Source of the DNA: Zygnema cylindricum
Taxonomy: Eukaryota > Streptophyta > Zygnematophyceae > Zygnematales > Zygnemataceae
Direction: 5' to 3'
Length of the DNA stretch: 48,059 bases
NCBI GenBank assembly: GCA_037447655.1
Contig: JBBHKE010003261.1
Coordinates: forward strand, 64,001-112,059
Made by a program: the position numbers and the translations under genes. The notes beneath the pieces are model-generated. The model was not told where the DNA came from, made no database searches, and saw only the letters and a list, made by a program, of their open reading frames with translations. Positions 31,048 through 43,443 of this stretch are shown piece after piece (position 1 is the first letter of the stretch; every line of letters starts with the position of its first letter).

Positions 31048-34000
31048 CTAGTCAATCTTTAATTTCAGACCACACTTCTCCCTGCAAAAAATTAGCTTAG
31101 GGGAAGGCACAGGTTTGGTCATCATATCCGCTACCATCTCACTATCTGGTCTGTACTCTAAACTGATTATTTTGTTTTCTACTTTTTCTCTAACAAAGCT
31201 GAGTCTGATGTCCATGTGTTTGGCTTTAAAATGATGTTTAGGATTGGCAGAAATAGCGATTGCTGCCTGATTATCACAAAATATTTTCTGCACACCACTC
31301 TTAAGGTGGCCAAGCTCACCAAGCAAAGACTTGACCCACATCAATTCTTTTACAGCAGAGCAAGAGGCCATATACTCAGCCTCCATGGTGGACTGAGCAA
31401 TAACCTTTTGCTGTTTACTACTCCAACAGCAAGCCCCATCACCCACATATAATACATATCCAGAAGTGCATCTCCTCATCGGAGCATCACCATAACTGGC
31501 ATCACTCCAAGTAGTGATGTCAGTATTCTCCCCACCCAAATGCAACCATAGATCCCTACTTCCTACCAAATATCTAAGGACTCTCTTAGCTGCCTCCCAA
31601 TCCTTCTTAGTGGGAGCATTTAGACTTCTACTCAGCACTCCTACAGCTGCAGCTAAATCCGGCCGGGTACAATTCATAAAATAGATTAGACTTCCTACTA
31701 CTTGCCTGTAAAGAATAGTCTGCATGAACTTCTGTTCATCAGGAGATAATTCCTCGTCTAAGACTATGACTCCTTCTTCCTCACTCCCCTCACTTCCCTT
31801 CTTCAACTCCATTGGAGTTGTACAACTATTAGCTTTATCCATTTGAAATTTTTCAAGCATGTTCCCTATTGCTTCCTTTTGAGTCAGTCTTATAATTTTC
31901 CTTTTTAGGTCTCTCTATACTTGAATTCCCAAAATATATCTTGCTTCTCCCATATCCTTCATTTCAAATCTCCCCTTAAGATCGGTTTTCAGTTTGTTAA
32001 TTTTTTCCATTGATTTACTTAAAACAAGCAAATCATCAACATAAATTGCAATAAATATAAAACCTTCCTCGTCTTCGAAAACATAGATTGAGTGATCTGA
32101 GCTGATCCAAATATATCCCAGACTGGTAAGAAACTCATCAAGCTTCTTATTCCATTGTCCAGGCGCCTGTTTTAAACCATAAAGAGATTTAATCAGCCGG
32201 CATACCTTACTCTCCTCTCCTTCCTCCACAAAACCTTCGGGTTGTCGCATGAAGATCTCCTCTTCCAATTCTCCATGCAAAAAGGCTGTCTTGATGTCCA
32301 TTTGATGCACTTCCATGTCTTCCGCCGCTGCTAAACTGAGAAGTATGCGGACGGAGGGAAATCTGACCACCGGGGCAAAGGTTTCCTCGTAGTCAATTCC
32401 TTCCTTTTGTGTAAATCCCTTTGCCACTAATCTGGCCTTGTAGCGCTCGATTGTGTTATCTGGGTTCAGTTTTAATTTGAAAACCCACTTACAACCGATT
32501 GGTTTTCGGTTAGGTGGACAGTCCACCAGCTCCCAAGTATCGGTTGCCATGATAGAAGCCATCTCCTCATTGATGGCTGTCTTCCACCGGTTTCTTTCTG
32601 GACAAGTCATCGCCTCTCCATAAGTTTGAGGTTCATCTTGATGAGATAGTTTAGTTACCTTGTTATTAACCTATTTTTCTTGCAGTCTTTTGCTACTTCT
32701 CCTCCCCCCCTCAAAATCTGAGGCCGGAATAGATGGTTCTCGTGGATTCTTTCGAACAAACTCGGCTTCTCCCCTATCCCTTGATTCCGAATCAATTTCC
32801 ACCACGTCTTCCGCTTCGAGTAGAGTTGTCACTGGAGTTTCCACAGCCGAGTCCTTTTCGGTCTGATTTGTTCCTACAAGAATGTCATCTTCTCTAAAAC
32901 CTGGATAGTTAGGAAGCTCAAAATCATCGGAATTTTCTGACTCAAATCTGATTTTTACTGACTTCGTATATTTGAAGGGATCCACAGACTTTCCTTCATC
33001 CATAACTACTAGATGCTTTACTAAGATTATATCTTCCCTTTTTAGATCATAAACTCTATATCCTTTAACATCTTCATCATATCCTAATAAGTATCCCGGT
33101 TTTCCTTTAGGATCTAGCTTCCAATTGGACCGATCAGTATCTAGACTGAACACTTGACTGCCGAAAACCTTTAAGTGAGATATGTCTGGTTTCCCGCCAG
33201 TCCATCTCTCATAAGGTGTTTGATCTTTTATAGCTGAAGTAAGAACTCTATTCTTGAGGTAATTAGCACAGTTCATTGCTTCTGCCCAAAACCTTTTTCC
33301 TATCTTTTTATGTGACAACATACTTCTAGCACTATCACTTAGTGTTCTATTTAACCTTTCAGCTACCCCATTCTGTTCCGGATTTTCTGGAATTGTCTTT
33401 TGATGTTGAACCTCATCTTCCCTCAAAAAATTCTCAAACTGGTTAGAAGTATACTCTCCACCATTGTCACTCCTTACTCTCTTGATTGGAGTTTCATGGA
33501 GTTTTTCGCTCCATGCTTTATATTGTCTAAAACAATCCTAAGCTTCGGACTTGTTTTTCAAAAAATATACCCTGGAATACCGAGACCAATCATCAGTTAT
33601 AGTCATCATAAATCTCTTTCCCCCCGGTGAGGGCACTTTAGCTAGTCCCCAAATATCTGTGTGTACTAGATCTAGAATTTTTTCTCCCTTATAGGTGGCT
33701 GATTTAGGAAAGGGTAATCTGTGTGCTTTACCTTGAGCACATCCACTACAATCACTTATATCATCACTTTCACTGAACTGAATCCCTTCCACTACTCCCA
33801 TCTTTTTCATCTCTCTTAACTTATCTAGATTCACCTGCCCAAGCCTCTTATGCCACATCATAATATCATGAACACCCGCATAATAAAGTTTCTTCTTTTC
33901 ATTACTTAAGATCAGCCTAAACATCCCATGGCTACCTTTCTCAGCAATGAAATAGACATCCTCCTCAAAACTAGCAGTAAAGACTCCTTCCCTAGGGCTA

Positions 34001-34548
34001 GTGAAAAAACCCTTATCATCTAATACTGATGTAGAGATAAGATTTTTGTTCAGCTCCGGAATAAACAATACATCGGAGAATGTTAATATGGATGTCTTTC
34101 CTTCTACTAACACTTTCAGATCTACCGATCCTACAAGAGTAGTGGTGACTATCCTTCATCCCCGTACTCTGTCTCTACGGTGGGAATCTTACTTATCTTA
34201 GTGAACAGGTGTCTATCCTTACACATGTGCATGGAGGCACCTGAATCTACAATCCAGCCTGCTTCACCTTTCAATCCACCGTAAGCACATTTCTGCCTTC
34301 GTGGAATTTCGACCTCATTTTTCGCCTCCAACTCCTCATCCAAAAGGAGCTCATCGTCCTCGTCCTCGGATTTCGCCTTAAGTACCTGTGTGACAAGGGA
34401 CTTTTTCTTTCCTCTCGGGGTACCACCGGTCTGCCCCTCCTTTAACCTCAGCTCGGTTAGCTTAGTGCACTCTGCCATATAGTGCCCCGGTTTCTTACAA
34501 AAATGACATAAACCTTTGGGAGCCCTTGGTTCGAACTCGTCGGCCTAT
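31048..34548 (-). pseudogene. pol: Chimera pol, element 1 family, multiply interrupted
   Basis: Aligns with element 1 pol throughout. Open segments are 34478-34149, 34113-33538, 33426-32671, 32610-31915 and 31860-31048. Compared with element 1, nonsense codons arose near 33540 (GAG to TAG), 32672 (CAG to TAG) and 31916 (GAG to TAG). A one-base deletion lies near 34153. The integrase catalytic Glu is retained (VAERLNRT), unlike in element 1, and YVDD and the RNase H motifs are present. The frame ends at 31048, 13 bases before the LTR, with the polypurine tract between. Confidence 0.9.
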
Positions 34549-35416
34549 TTCCTCTTCCCCCTCCACCAAAGTTTCCATAAGGTTTCTTGGAATCCTTATC
34601 TCCCCAATTAGTTCCAGCAGCCAATGCCTGAACACTCTTTCCTCCTCTACGAATCTCAATTGTGTTTTCCCGAACCAAAATCATTCCCACAACGGAGTTC
34701 CAGATCCATCGATGATCTGGCAATTCCTGAACCCTGTTAACAATGTTTTCATAATCATATGGGAGTTTCATCAACAAAGTATTCACCTTGTCTTTCTCGG
34801 TCTCCCTTTTCCCTGCACTCTCCAACTCCATAAATAACCCAGCCAAGTCATTACAAAAATCTAACATCTTTCCCCTTTTGTATACATATGTTTGTACCTT
34901 ATGAAATGCCAGCTTCTGCTGCTGAATTGTACCACTCTTGTAAATGTTGACGAGAGCCTCCCACAACTCGTTTGCCTTGTCAACATGAAGATGAGGTGTA
35001 GCCACTACCTGGGTGAGACGCCCGAGAATAAAATGAGTCGCCACGGTATTGTTGAAATCCCAAATTTCACTTTCATTAGCCTCGGTTTTTTGAACATCTG
35101 CTATCGGAATCGATCCAGTAGGCATCGGTGTGAGTTTCTCCTTCCCCTTCTCCTTCCCTATGTCCGACACAATGCTTTCTCCAACATCTTCTACCACCTC
35201 GGCCCCCGTAGATCCTCCTGTGAACCGAGATCCTCCAAACCCAGGTGGAACTCCCAATTTTGTGGATAGCAGACGCACACGACCACTCACAATGCCCCAA
35301 AGCCTTTTTTCAAACAATGCACCCCTCATCATAGTTTCCCAATAAATGAACCCTGTTCCATTGAAAATGGGCACCCTAGAGGGTGGGCCCATAACCTGTA
35401 ATTCTGTGACCTCCAT
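34549..35416 (-). pseudogene. gag: Chimera gag, second copia subfamily
   Basis: Gag frame from the LTR ATG at 35416 (second ATG in the primer-binding site at 35392). It shares the order and key blocks of element 1 gag (SRVPIFNGTGFIYWE, IWDFNNTVATHFIL, WNSVVGMILVRENTIEIRRG) but differs at many positions, while the adjoining zinc knuckle and pol are near-identical to element 1. The frame is lost at about 34548, where similarity to element 1 abruptly rises, so the junction itself seems to be out of frame. Confidence 0.85.
35382..35396 (-). promoter_or_regulatory. Primer-binding site of the chimera
   Basis: GGTTATGGGCCCACC, identical to elements 1 and 2, directly after the 5' LTR end at 35397. 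Confidence 0.8.
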
Positions 35417-36369
35417 TGGTACACAGAATGTCCAGCTTATGTGAAGCCTCTAGGATAGTATATGCACTTTTGACTTTGACAATGAATAAGTCCCACCCTG
35501 GGACTCAAAAACTTTGACTGACTACACCTCCTGTAGCCTGGACTCCCCTCAATCCGCTGCAAAAAGAATCACTGAATTTGCTCACCTGAGCATTAAGTTA
35601 TGGCTGACCAAAGTTGGTCCATAAAAACAGGTGCACTCTGGGAGAGAGGCTGAAAAACCAAAAATATTCTAAGTCCTAAGCTACCTCTCTAAACCTATTA
35701 CTAAGGTACTAGACCAATCATATGACTGTAAAGTACAAGAAGGTACAGGTACCGCTGTACTTTTTGTACGACCATAGTACAGCATGCCCGGTCCGCTGAC
35801 GCGTGTCAGTTTTGGAGCCGTAGTTGCTCTTCCCGTAATATCCGCTACCCAACCATATGTTGCCACGTGTCATCCGCCAACATCTGGTCCGAAAACCGCC
35901 AAACTTTTATTCCGACATTTCGGCTCCACTGTGAGCCGTTCGATCAAATCCGGACATCTGATTTCGTCCGTCGAAATTACATGCCGATTCGGATATTTTG
36001 TGCAGTCCGATTTCGTGCAAACCGGTATGTCGCGTAATTTGGTTAAAAGGAATATCCGGCGCCGTACATCTTTAGATAAATATCGCGTCATATACGTGTA
36101 TCACTCCTCCAAGACCTGTTGGATAAGGCGCATGGCTAGTCCGTACGGCGGTCATCCAGAGGTCCTTGGATCAATTCCTACATCTAGCAGACTATGTTTT
36201 TGCAAAGACAATATTAGTGAAATGCTTTTCTCTTTAGCTGCTACAGAGAGCCATGGCTGCCTGCAGATCCTCAGTGACTACGACAAGTATGAGGGCTTTA
36301 GTGACTACGATAAGTATGAGGGCTGTAGTAAGGTCACAGGAGAGACTACAAAATACCTCTTTTTCAACA
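35397..36369 (-). repeat. 5' LTR of the chimera, second subfamily
   Basis: 973 bases, TGTAATTCTG to TTTCAACA. The GTAC cores at 35733, 35743, 35757, 35766 and 35777 have the shared 10-14-9-11 spacing, plus one extra core at 35749. The terminal hairpin (35401-35429) has the ATG at 35416 in its loop. Confidence 0.88.
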
Positions 36370-36717
36370 CTATGGAGGCTGAGTATATGGCGTCTTGTTC
36401 TGCTGTAAAAGAACTAATGTGGGTGAAATCATTGTTGCAAGAACTGGGATATATGAAAGAGGGAGTGCATGAAGTCTTTTGTGATAATCAAGCTGCAATT
36501 GCAATTGCAGCCAATCCAAAACACCATTTGAAAGCAAAACATATGGACATAAGATTAAGTTTCGTGAGAGAAAAAGTTGAAAATAAAATTTTAAATCTTG
36601 TGTATAGACATGATAAAGAAATGGTGGCTGACATGATGACCAGACCTGTGCCCTCTCCTAAATTAAAATATTGTCGGGAAAAATGCGGGTTGAAAGAAAA
36701 ATTAAAATTATACTAGA
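36370..36717 (+). pseudogene. pol: Element 4 RNase H C-terminal fragment
   Basis: Open frame starting TMEAEYMASCSAVKELMWVK and containing FCDNQAAIAIAANPKHH, ending in a TAG at 36715-36717. This is the last part of copia RNase H. It is intact to the stop and followed by the polypurine tract AAAATAAGGGGAG (36717-36729). Everything upstream in pol is missing, cut off at the chimera boundary. Confidence 0.9.
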
Positions 36718-36729
36718 AAATAAGGGGAG

Positions 36730-38569
36730 TGTTGAAAGAAATAGCTTTTGGTTATATTCTAAGTCTTAAAATATTAGCGGAAAAAAAAACATGCAGGCAG
36801 CTTGTCTTCATCTCTTCTCTCTTACCCCCCTACTTGTTGTAGTCACTAAAGGAGTGAGAGAGTGATGGAGTCATGGCTGCCTCAACTCCATAGACAGGGT
36901 TAGAGAGTGACCTTAAGTTGCTCTCTACAAAAAGGTTGAGTCCAACAGGACTCGACTCCTCCACCGATAGAGCGTGGCATAGCCGTTCGCTCAAACCAGT
37001 CTGTCGTAGATGTTTGCGAGAGTATATAGGGTGTGATTAAAATTTAAAGTATGTTACGTCCCGTAATCCGATTAACAGAAATGTAAATGTAACATCATAG
37101 ATCAAGTTAAATTCAGTGCGGACTGGATCCCGCACGAAACAAATGAATCTGACATTTGTTTCGACGGACGATATTTAATGCCGATTCTTATCCAACGCCT
37201 TACGTCTTCGCCGAGATCCCAGAAAGGTCACTTTGGCGTTTTGTGAAGTGGCATGACCTAGAGCCACGTGGAGAGATGACATTCGGTCATGAGAATTCCG
37301 AGGAACGTACGGACGAGTGAAAAGCGGACACGCATCCGCTTAATAGCCTTGTTGTACATAGGCCGTACAAAAGGTACACCGGCAGTAGTACTTTTTGGTA
37401 CGGTACAGTAATCTGATTGGTCCGTACTTCAGTAGATAGAAGTTATTAGAGGGAATCAAGACTTAGAAAATTTTGGTAGGTAGTCACCTCTCCCTTTGAG
37501 AGTTTGTACAAATTGGCATTTTTATTGCCTCATCGGCTGGTTCGGCGTTTTCAGTGATTTTTTTTGCTATGGACTCAGGGGAGTCCAGGCTGTTGTTTTT
37601 AGAAAGCTGTAGTCCTCTTTATGCCTCAGCTGTGAAAGAGAGAGAGTTGTTCTGGAGTTAAGTTATTTTTGGTTGAGTTTGGTTTAATACTTACCAAAAT
37701 TAGTGTGACAGTGAAGTTGGGAGTTCACGGTTCATTCACACTTGGGACATGTATCGTCACTTGAGAGAAATGCGTGAGTATGTCCTCCGTGGACGTACAA
37801 AAATTCGGCAGGACCACGGGACTTCGTGAAAGTCAGTTCTACGGTGCCATATCCTCTAATCGGACGGCTGACAACCGCCGCCAACAAATATTGACGAGGC
37901 GTGACTAGATCGCTATCACTTTATGTTGTTTGAACTTCGGTGTAAATATTTGGTAGAACTGAATTTTGTCTCTAGTGAATTAGTTGTTTAGTGTTGAGAA
38001 TGTGGTTTATGACATACCTTCAAAACACAGGTATACTCACAGTATTTGTTGTGTTAGTATGTCAGATGTACGACTGGAACGCCTCCGTACATCTTAGTGT
38101 AGTTTCGGTGTATAGAAGTAAGACTTAGTTAATTTGATTCATTTGGAACAAATGATATGAAAACTGTACACTCAGTTTTATGTAATTTCATTTCTAAATA
38201 TCTCACAGATATCTAAGTGGAATTGAATGAAAGTGTGTTTGTGTGTTCCTTTGTATGTTATCTACATTGTGGTAAAAATTTAGGACCATTGGACTCCTGT
38301 ACACAAAGTTATAGTCTGTCAAAGCTGCTTTTCAGCCATCGATCTTTGTGGAAGCTTCCTCTCTTGATTTGTTCTACAATGACTACTGCTGCATCTTCTT
38401 CATCTTCAATGCCAGCAATTGTCTCAGAACAACACAGGCAGCACAAGGGTGCATTCAAACTGTCAGTTTGCCTTTTTGGACAGCAGTGGTTGTGGCTTGA
38501 AGTGGGTTAGTTAAATACTATCCAGAGGCTTCCTGTATTCTGTGGTCCAATAGAGGACAAAAAATTGCA
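36730..38569 (+). repeat. Element 4 3' LTR, interrupted
   Basis: LTR parts 36730-37590 and 38440-38569 together are about 991 bases and align with 28210-29207. The gag ATG in the terminal hairpin is changed to ATA here (near 38549), as expected for a downstream LTR free of coding constraint. Confidence 0.85.
37591..38434. mobile_element. Probable solo LTR of another retrotransposon family, TSD CAGGC
   Basis: An 844-base insert in the element 4 3' LTR starting TGTTGTTTTT and ending CAGAACAACA, with TSD CAGGC at 37586-37590 and 38435-38439. TG...CA ends and a 5-base TSD suggest a solo LTR. It has no similarity to the other LTRs here that I can see. Near its end an ATG (38380) opens a Ser-rich frame. 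Orientation is not certain. Confidence 0.65.
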
Positions 38570-38574
38570 AAGGC

Positions 38575-40689
38575 AACAACATTTGAAAGACGCCCTTTGA
38601 TTTTATAGACCACGTGATCCAAAATAGAAGGGTTTTGTATTGGGAAACGTAAATTGTTGATAAATGTAATCAAGGCTCCCCTCCTTAGGTACATGCTCCA
38701 CATGTGAATAGAGATGCTTTAAAAGGTGGTCATAGTGTAAAAAATCATATAACAAAGCATACCTAACCAGCTTGCTCGCGTAACCAATAGCTCACATGGC
38801 GATTTTCAAAGCCTTGACCATTGAAGGGAGAAGGAAAAATGACGGTAGTATCATAGGGCAATATGTGATGCAAAAAGTACATTTATGCGAAAGTTGTGTC
38901 TTGTTAAGAAAAATGAAAAAAAACATACTTAATTTCGTCCGACGGGCTAGCGGTGTTTGCATCATTATCAATAAAAAAAAGCCAACTTCAAAAAACAATA
39001 ACTAAGTACTTTACAACGAGTAGGTAGCTAAATTAAAAAAATGAACCCTTGAATGGTATTCTCATTGAGAACTTAATGCCAATTCCTGATCAAAAACAAC
39101 ATATAATTGTCATTCCATTTGATAAAATATGGAACTTAGTATAAAGTAAAGTATATGGACAAAGAAAAAACACAGTTGATTAGAGAAACATCTTGTCAAG
39201 ACTCTCGAAAAATAGCATTGCGATAAATGGTGACAGAAGCATTGGCAACGTGAACTTGGAGAACCACCAAATCTTAGTGTAAGTTAAGGAACGTCCATCG
39301 ACTGCAGACATTTGCCTCATAACCTACTCACATCGAGATACCGTACTAACGTAGGGAAATGCGACAGTAGAAAGCCCATTGGAGCTTAAAACATATTTAT
39401 TTAGCTAAAATAAAAAAAAATCTTGATAGGCAATAAGACAAACACCCGAAACAATTTCGAACACAACACCAAATTGTGGAGCTAGAATAAGTGGTACCTT
39501 AGTAGACAACAAATGACGACGAGCCAATTCACAAGCCACTTCAAATAAAAAAATGAAACCTTTGGAGAAACTTCTATAGAACAAATTATAAGTCATTTCG
39601 ATTGAGTGATGAGAGGAACGCAACAAAAAGTTATTAAAAGTAAGGAAACAATATCGAAAGGTCCAAACACGCCATACGATTGAATAAACGGTAAAAGATC
39701 GTAGGGGAGTGAAGCGCCTAAAAGGCCTCAACCGTCGCCTCCTCTTTTGATGGTGGTGTAAAAGGACGAAATGGCCAAAGAGCACAAGAGTATCCGCCAA
39801 ACCACAAGGGGTACAAGTAACAAAGCACAAAACATATAAGTTGTGAAGGTAAAGGAACCCAAAGAGGGCAACTATTCACGTTATATGCTCTTGTTAAAGT
39901 GATTCATAAGCCCTACGTCGGGAACGTTGACATCCCCATTGAGTTTCACGTCTCATTGACACCCACTAGGACATGGTTAGAGGGAAAGTCTAATTCCGAA
40001 TGCAAAAATCAAATGAAAAATGCCATCTATCCTTAGAAGTGATGTTAGCAGCCGAGTTTTTGAGCAGGTATAGCATGTGGAATAAGCTTATCAACTCCTT
40101 TCATATAATATGAATATGGTGGATTGGTCCTTACAAGCCTGACTGCAACTTCTTCAAATGCTTGACCACTAACCACTAAACACGGAAACTATGGATAGCA
40201 CGGTTTTTGGATCGAAAGACTCGAGGATGTTGTAAGTGATCTTACATAGTCTTATGGATGTAGAGGATCATCGTGGCTGATGTGATCACAACGAGTAGTT
40301 CTAAAAAAATTCGTGTCCTTTCAAATAAATTACAAATAAGGCTCGTTTTTTAATACGAGTAGCGCTGACCTCCTTTTGGTGTAGTTTCCCTTTTAGAGGG
40401 AAAGTAAGCTTTTCCACGCAATAAGACATCCTGAGTGTATCCTCCTATATCCTTCATTGGGTTTCCTCAGTCTCGTGTTAATATGCCTGTTCTCCTAAAT
40501 ACCTTGCGATTGTCATAACTATTCTCAAATTGTTATTTTGTACATCCTCCACTCCAAAATAAGAATGTAATTGTCATGGCACCATTGTCAAAAAAGCTAT
40601 CGGAAGAGTGAGGAAGTTGAGGAACGGCATCACACATGCAAAAAGAAAGGATTTTCCCTACCTTGGGCTTCACTGAGCAAGAATCTGAG
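38575..40689 (-). other. Unassigned 2.1 kb, possibly decayed non-LTR element remains
   Basis: No gene is clear. The minus-strand frame at 39830-39405 (141 codons) has no family motif, but its part around 39455-39540 resembles 42090-42160 in both DNA and translation (LLAPQL/LILAPQF-VF). The two may be copies of one decayed repeat, perhaps the 3' part of the non-LTR element at 43444. The frame at 38796-39005 is AT-rich and unconvincing. Confidence 0.3.
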
Positions 40690-40694
40690 CTTTT

Positions 40695-41581
40695 TGTTGA
40701 AAAGAGGTAATTAATAGTTCACTTCCCTATTTAGTTTTGTTTTAAAGAAAGAGAGTAAGGATAAAGGCGCGCCATGGCTGCCGCCATATTTAGAAAGTGG
40801 CAGTTTTTGCAGTTAAGGGTATTTTGGCTAAAATGATGCCTAGGTCTAGATCTGAACTTGAGACCTCTAGATTCTTAATAGCCTAACGCCTTAACCATTA
40901 AGGCGTTATGAAATGATCCACAATGGGTTTCATAAATATATAAATACTAACGAAACAGCTAATTAACAGCAGACTAACCAAAAGGAGCAATTTCTGCATG
41001 TACGCGAATCTGAACCGTGTAAAATATGTTTTGATCGGACGGCCGGCATTATAGCCGCCACGCGAAGTGAGCTTTTTGGCGGCATACGGATATAGCGTCA
41101 CGCGGTGCCACGTGGCGCCACATTATTTGATACCGGAGAAGATGGGAGGAGGAACCATGGCTTCCGATATGACAGGTCTCACCTTGTAGACCTTGTTGTA
41201 CAATGGTTGTACAATAAGTACATCGCCCATTGTACCTTCTTGTACTTTATAGTGTTCCTATTGGACTAGGGTTTAATAGTAGGTAGTCGTGAGTAGGCAG
41301 ACCGAGACTTAGTAATATTTAGGTACCTCTCTCTCTAAGAGAGCTTGTAACTATAAAGGTCATCTTTGACCAGCCATAACTTACTGCTCGGGTGAGCAAA
41401 TTCAGTGATTCTTTTTGCGTTTGACTCAGGGGAGTCTTGTCCTCACAAGGGTGAGAGTGGTCTGAATATTTGTGTGCCTGGGCGGCGCTTATTCAGCGGG
41501 AAAGTAGAAGGGGCAAATATTATCCTAGAGGCTTTACATAGGCTGCTCATTCTGTGGGTCAATGGAGACCACAGAATTTCA
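40695..41581 (+). mobile_element. Solo LTR related to element 2, TSD CTTTT
   Basis: An 887-base LTR, TGTTGAAAAG to AGAATTTCA, with TSD CTTTT at 40690-40694 and 41582-41586. It is oriented plus, opposite to element 2. The GTAC cores at 41198, 41209, 41218, 41232 and 41242 keep the shared spacing. The end hairpin with loop AATGGA is intact. Confidence 0.88.
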
Positions 41582-41586
41582 CTTTT

Positions 41587-42642
41587 GAAGGTGATGCATA
41601 AAATGGGGTTAGGGTTGCGATATACAAGGGGAATGATCTCACATTTTATTTTTTTGAGAAAAACCAAAATCGTTATGAGAGAAATGTCATTGATTATGAG
41701 AGGGTGAGAATTGAAAAAGAGCCGACTAAAGGTATACGAGAGAGGCCAAGCTTGAAATTTTATGGTAGTATGGAAATGAGCAGGCGTGAAATGTAGCGTG
41801 GTAAACATAGCTGTAGCTAACAACCAAACTCCAAAACAAATCCCCTTCACAAGAGAGAATATGCATATGAATAATGGAAGAATATGCCTTGCAAAGCTCA
41901 AAACAAGCGATGGTGGCAACCTTGTCAGAAGTTTATTATTGGATACTCGTAATAAGCTTCTTTTAAAGGTGGAGGGAATTAGGGGGGGGGTTAGACATTG
42001 TAGCATCTACGAGAAGATATTTGGGCAAAAAAGACAGCGTCTAATTCGTAAAGGATGATGGTAGCAAAAACAAATGTATCGCAAATTATGAAAACCATAA
42101 ATAATTGTGGGGCCAATAAGATAACTATTTCTAAGGCAAACAACAAATGCCACACGTGCTGTAAATAACAAAGTGAACCTTTATGCCGAGACAAGAGTGG
42201 ATGCTTGAATGTGAACCCTTGGCCTAAACTCAAGATCAAAAGCTAATAAATTATGAAATATGTGTATAAGACAATCAATGAAGGCACAAAGAAATGAGAA
42301 AAAACAGGTTGGGAAGTGAAACGAGGGAGAGGTATAAAAAGGGGTGGGTGAAACACCTTCCAAAAAGAGCAAAAGCCACTTGAGAGTCATGAAGGCTTGG
42401 GAGGTCGTCTATTTGGAATAAATAAAAAAGTTGTGTATGAAAATACTCGTGCCAAGCGAGCACCTTGCGAGTGGGGTTCTCCAAACTACGAGAGATAGTG
42501 AAAGGAGGGATACGAGCATAGAGTTACCAATTGTACGGATTTTGACTTTTTTACGAAAATGCGTTTTTTATTCTATTTTTTGACCTTTTCGTAAAATCCG
42601 TATACTTTTCATGTATGGATAAAATGTATGGAAAATTGAGTT
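41587..42642 (-). other. Decayed repeat sequence, probably 3' part of a non-LTR element
   Basis: Minus-strand frames at 42006-41443, 42239-41991, 42390-42181 and 42484-42275 are short, overlap in different frames and have no motif on their own. Position and orientation downstream of the reverse-transcriptase relic at 43444-43990 suggest the rest of the same element. Low certainty. Confidence 0.3.
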
Positions 42643-43140
42643 CACCGTGAATCGCTATTAAAGTTCAAAAATAATTACTGTAAATAAACAATTAGTGTTA
42701 ATAACTCCAGCAAAAATTACTACATTAGAGCTAATTTTTATATATAACACTAATTTGGATGCACACCCCATATTGTAGCTGCAAAAATCGGTGTTCACAT
42801 ATTCGACGCTTAAACATGTGAGAGCAGGTTCTCGCGATTTTTCCTCGTCTTTATGACTAGGAATCAAATCTGAGTGCGCTTACGTGGCGACGCACTCAAT
42901 TTCTCGTGTCGATGCCTTTACCTGACACTTGTTCTATACGTCTGTAAAAAATAATGAGCACTTTTAGTAGGGACTGACAAATTTGTACATTACACTATTT
43001 AAAAACGTTCAAAATTAGATTAATTAACACTAATTAAATAGTACTTATATTAATGTAAAAAAAATATAGTTATTAATTCTATTTTATGTTCGAGGCTCAA
43101 GCGTATTTACCGTTATTAAAGTTAATAGTGATTCACGGTG
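42643..43140. mobile_element. TA-target MITE, same family as 7306-7824
   Basis: The left end CACCGTGAATCGCTATTA and right end TAATAGTGATTCACGGTG are inverted copies. TA follows at 43141-43142, and TT precedes (a changed TA). It is about 498 bases and AT-rich, with ATTAGTGTTAAT-like subterminal words. It is inserted in the decayed non-LTR element. Confidence 0.75.
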
Positions 43141-43443
43141 TAGAGAGATAGAGAGATGTTTGACGTGACGTCGAAATGGTTTCGTTTCGTTTCGATTAAG
43201 TTGTAGTAGGAATTTCTGATTAAATGTTTTTCTATTTTGTCTTTTCCTATAAAGTCAAAGTCGGTCATCACATTTTATAAAAAGTGCATGTTTTCCATGC
43301 GCATATTCGTTATTTTTTTGGCGTTTCATGCGTGCGTTGTATGCGTTTGGTACCTCTATGGATACGAGAAAGGAATCAAGCAACAATATTGAACCGTTAA
43401 CTTCTTTTAGATGATTTCTTAATAAATTATAGGTCAGTATAAC

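Larger units (their letters stand above)
29985..36369 (-). mobile_element. Chimeric Ty1/copia element (element 3) with two different LTRs
   Basis: The left (3') LTR, 29985-31034, is of the element 1 family (again 1,050 bases). The right (5') LTR, 35397-36369, is a clearly different 973-base family. Pol and the zinc knuckle (31048 to about 34548) are near-identical to element 1, whereas gag beyond that point is diverged. The flanking 5-mers differ (ATTGA before, CTATG after), so there is no TSD. The host element 4 lost the sequence between these two points. This fits recombination between two minus-strand elements that had inserted separately in element 4. Confidence 0.85.
28210..38569 (+). 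mobile_element. Plus-strand Ty1/copia element (element 4), broken by two later insertions
   Basis: TSD AAGGC is at 28205-28209 and 38570-38574. The 5' LTR is 28210-29207. Part of gag follows (29212-29984). The end of RNase H, the polypurine tract and the 3' LTR resume at 36370. The middle of gag-pol is missing, and a minus-strand chimera occupies 29985-36369. The 3' LTR is interrupted at 37591-38434. Multiple stop codons and frameshifts make this the oldest of the copia copies here. Confidence 0.88.

Noticed and set aside
29985-36369. Treating the chimera as an ordinary full-length insertion
   Set aside because: Its LTRs are of different families and lengths (1,050 and 973 bases) and the flanking 5-mers do not match.
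39405-39830. A 141-codon minus-strand frame
   Set aside because: The translation is rich in Phe, Leu and Arg with no motif, and it lies in decayed repeat DNA. It is more likely a chance frame in an old element.
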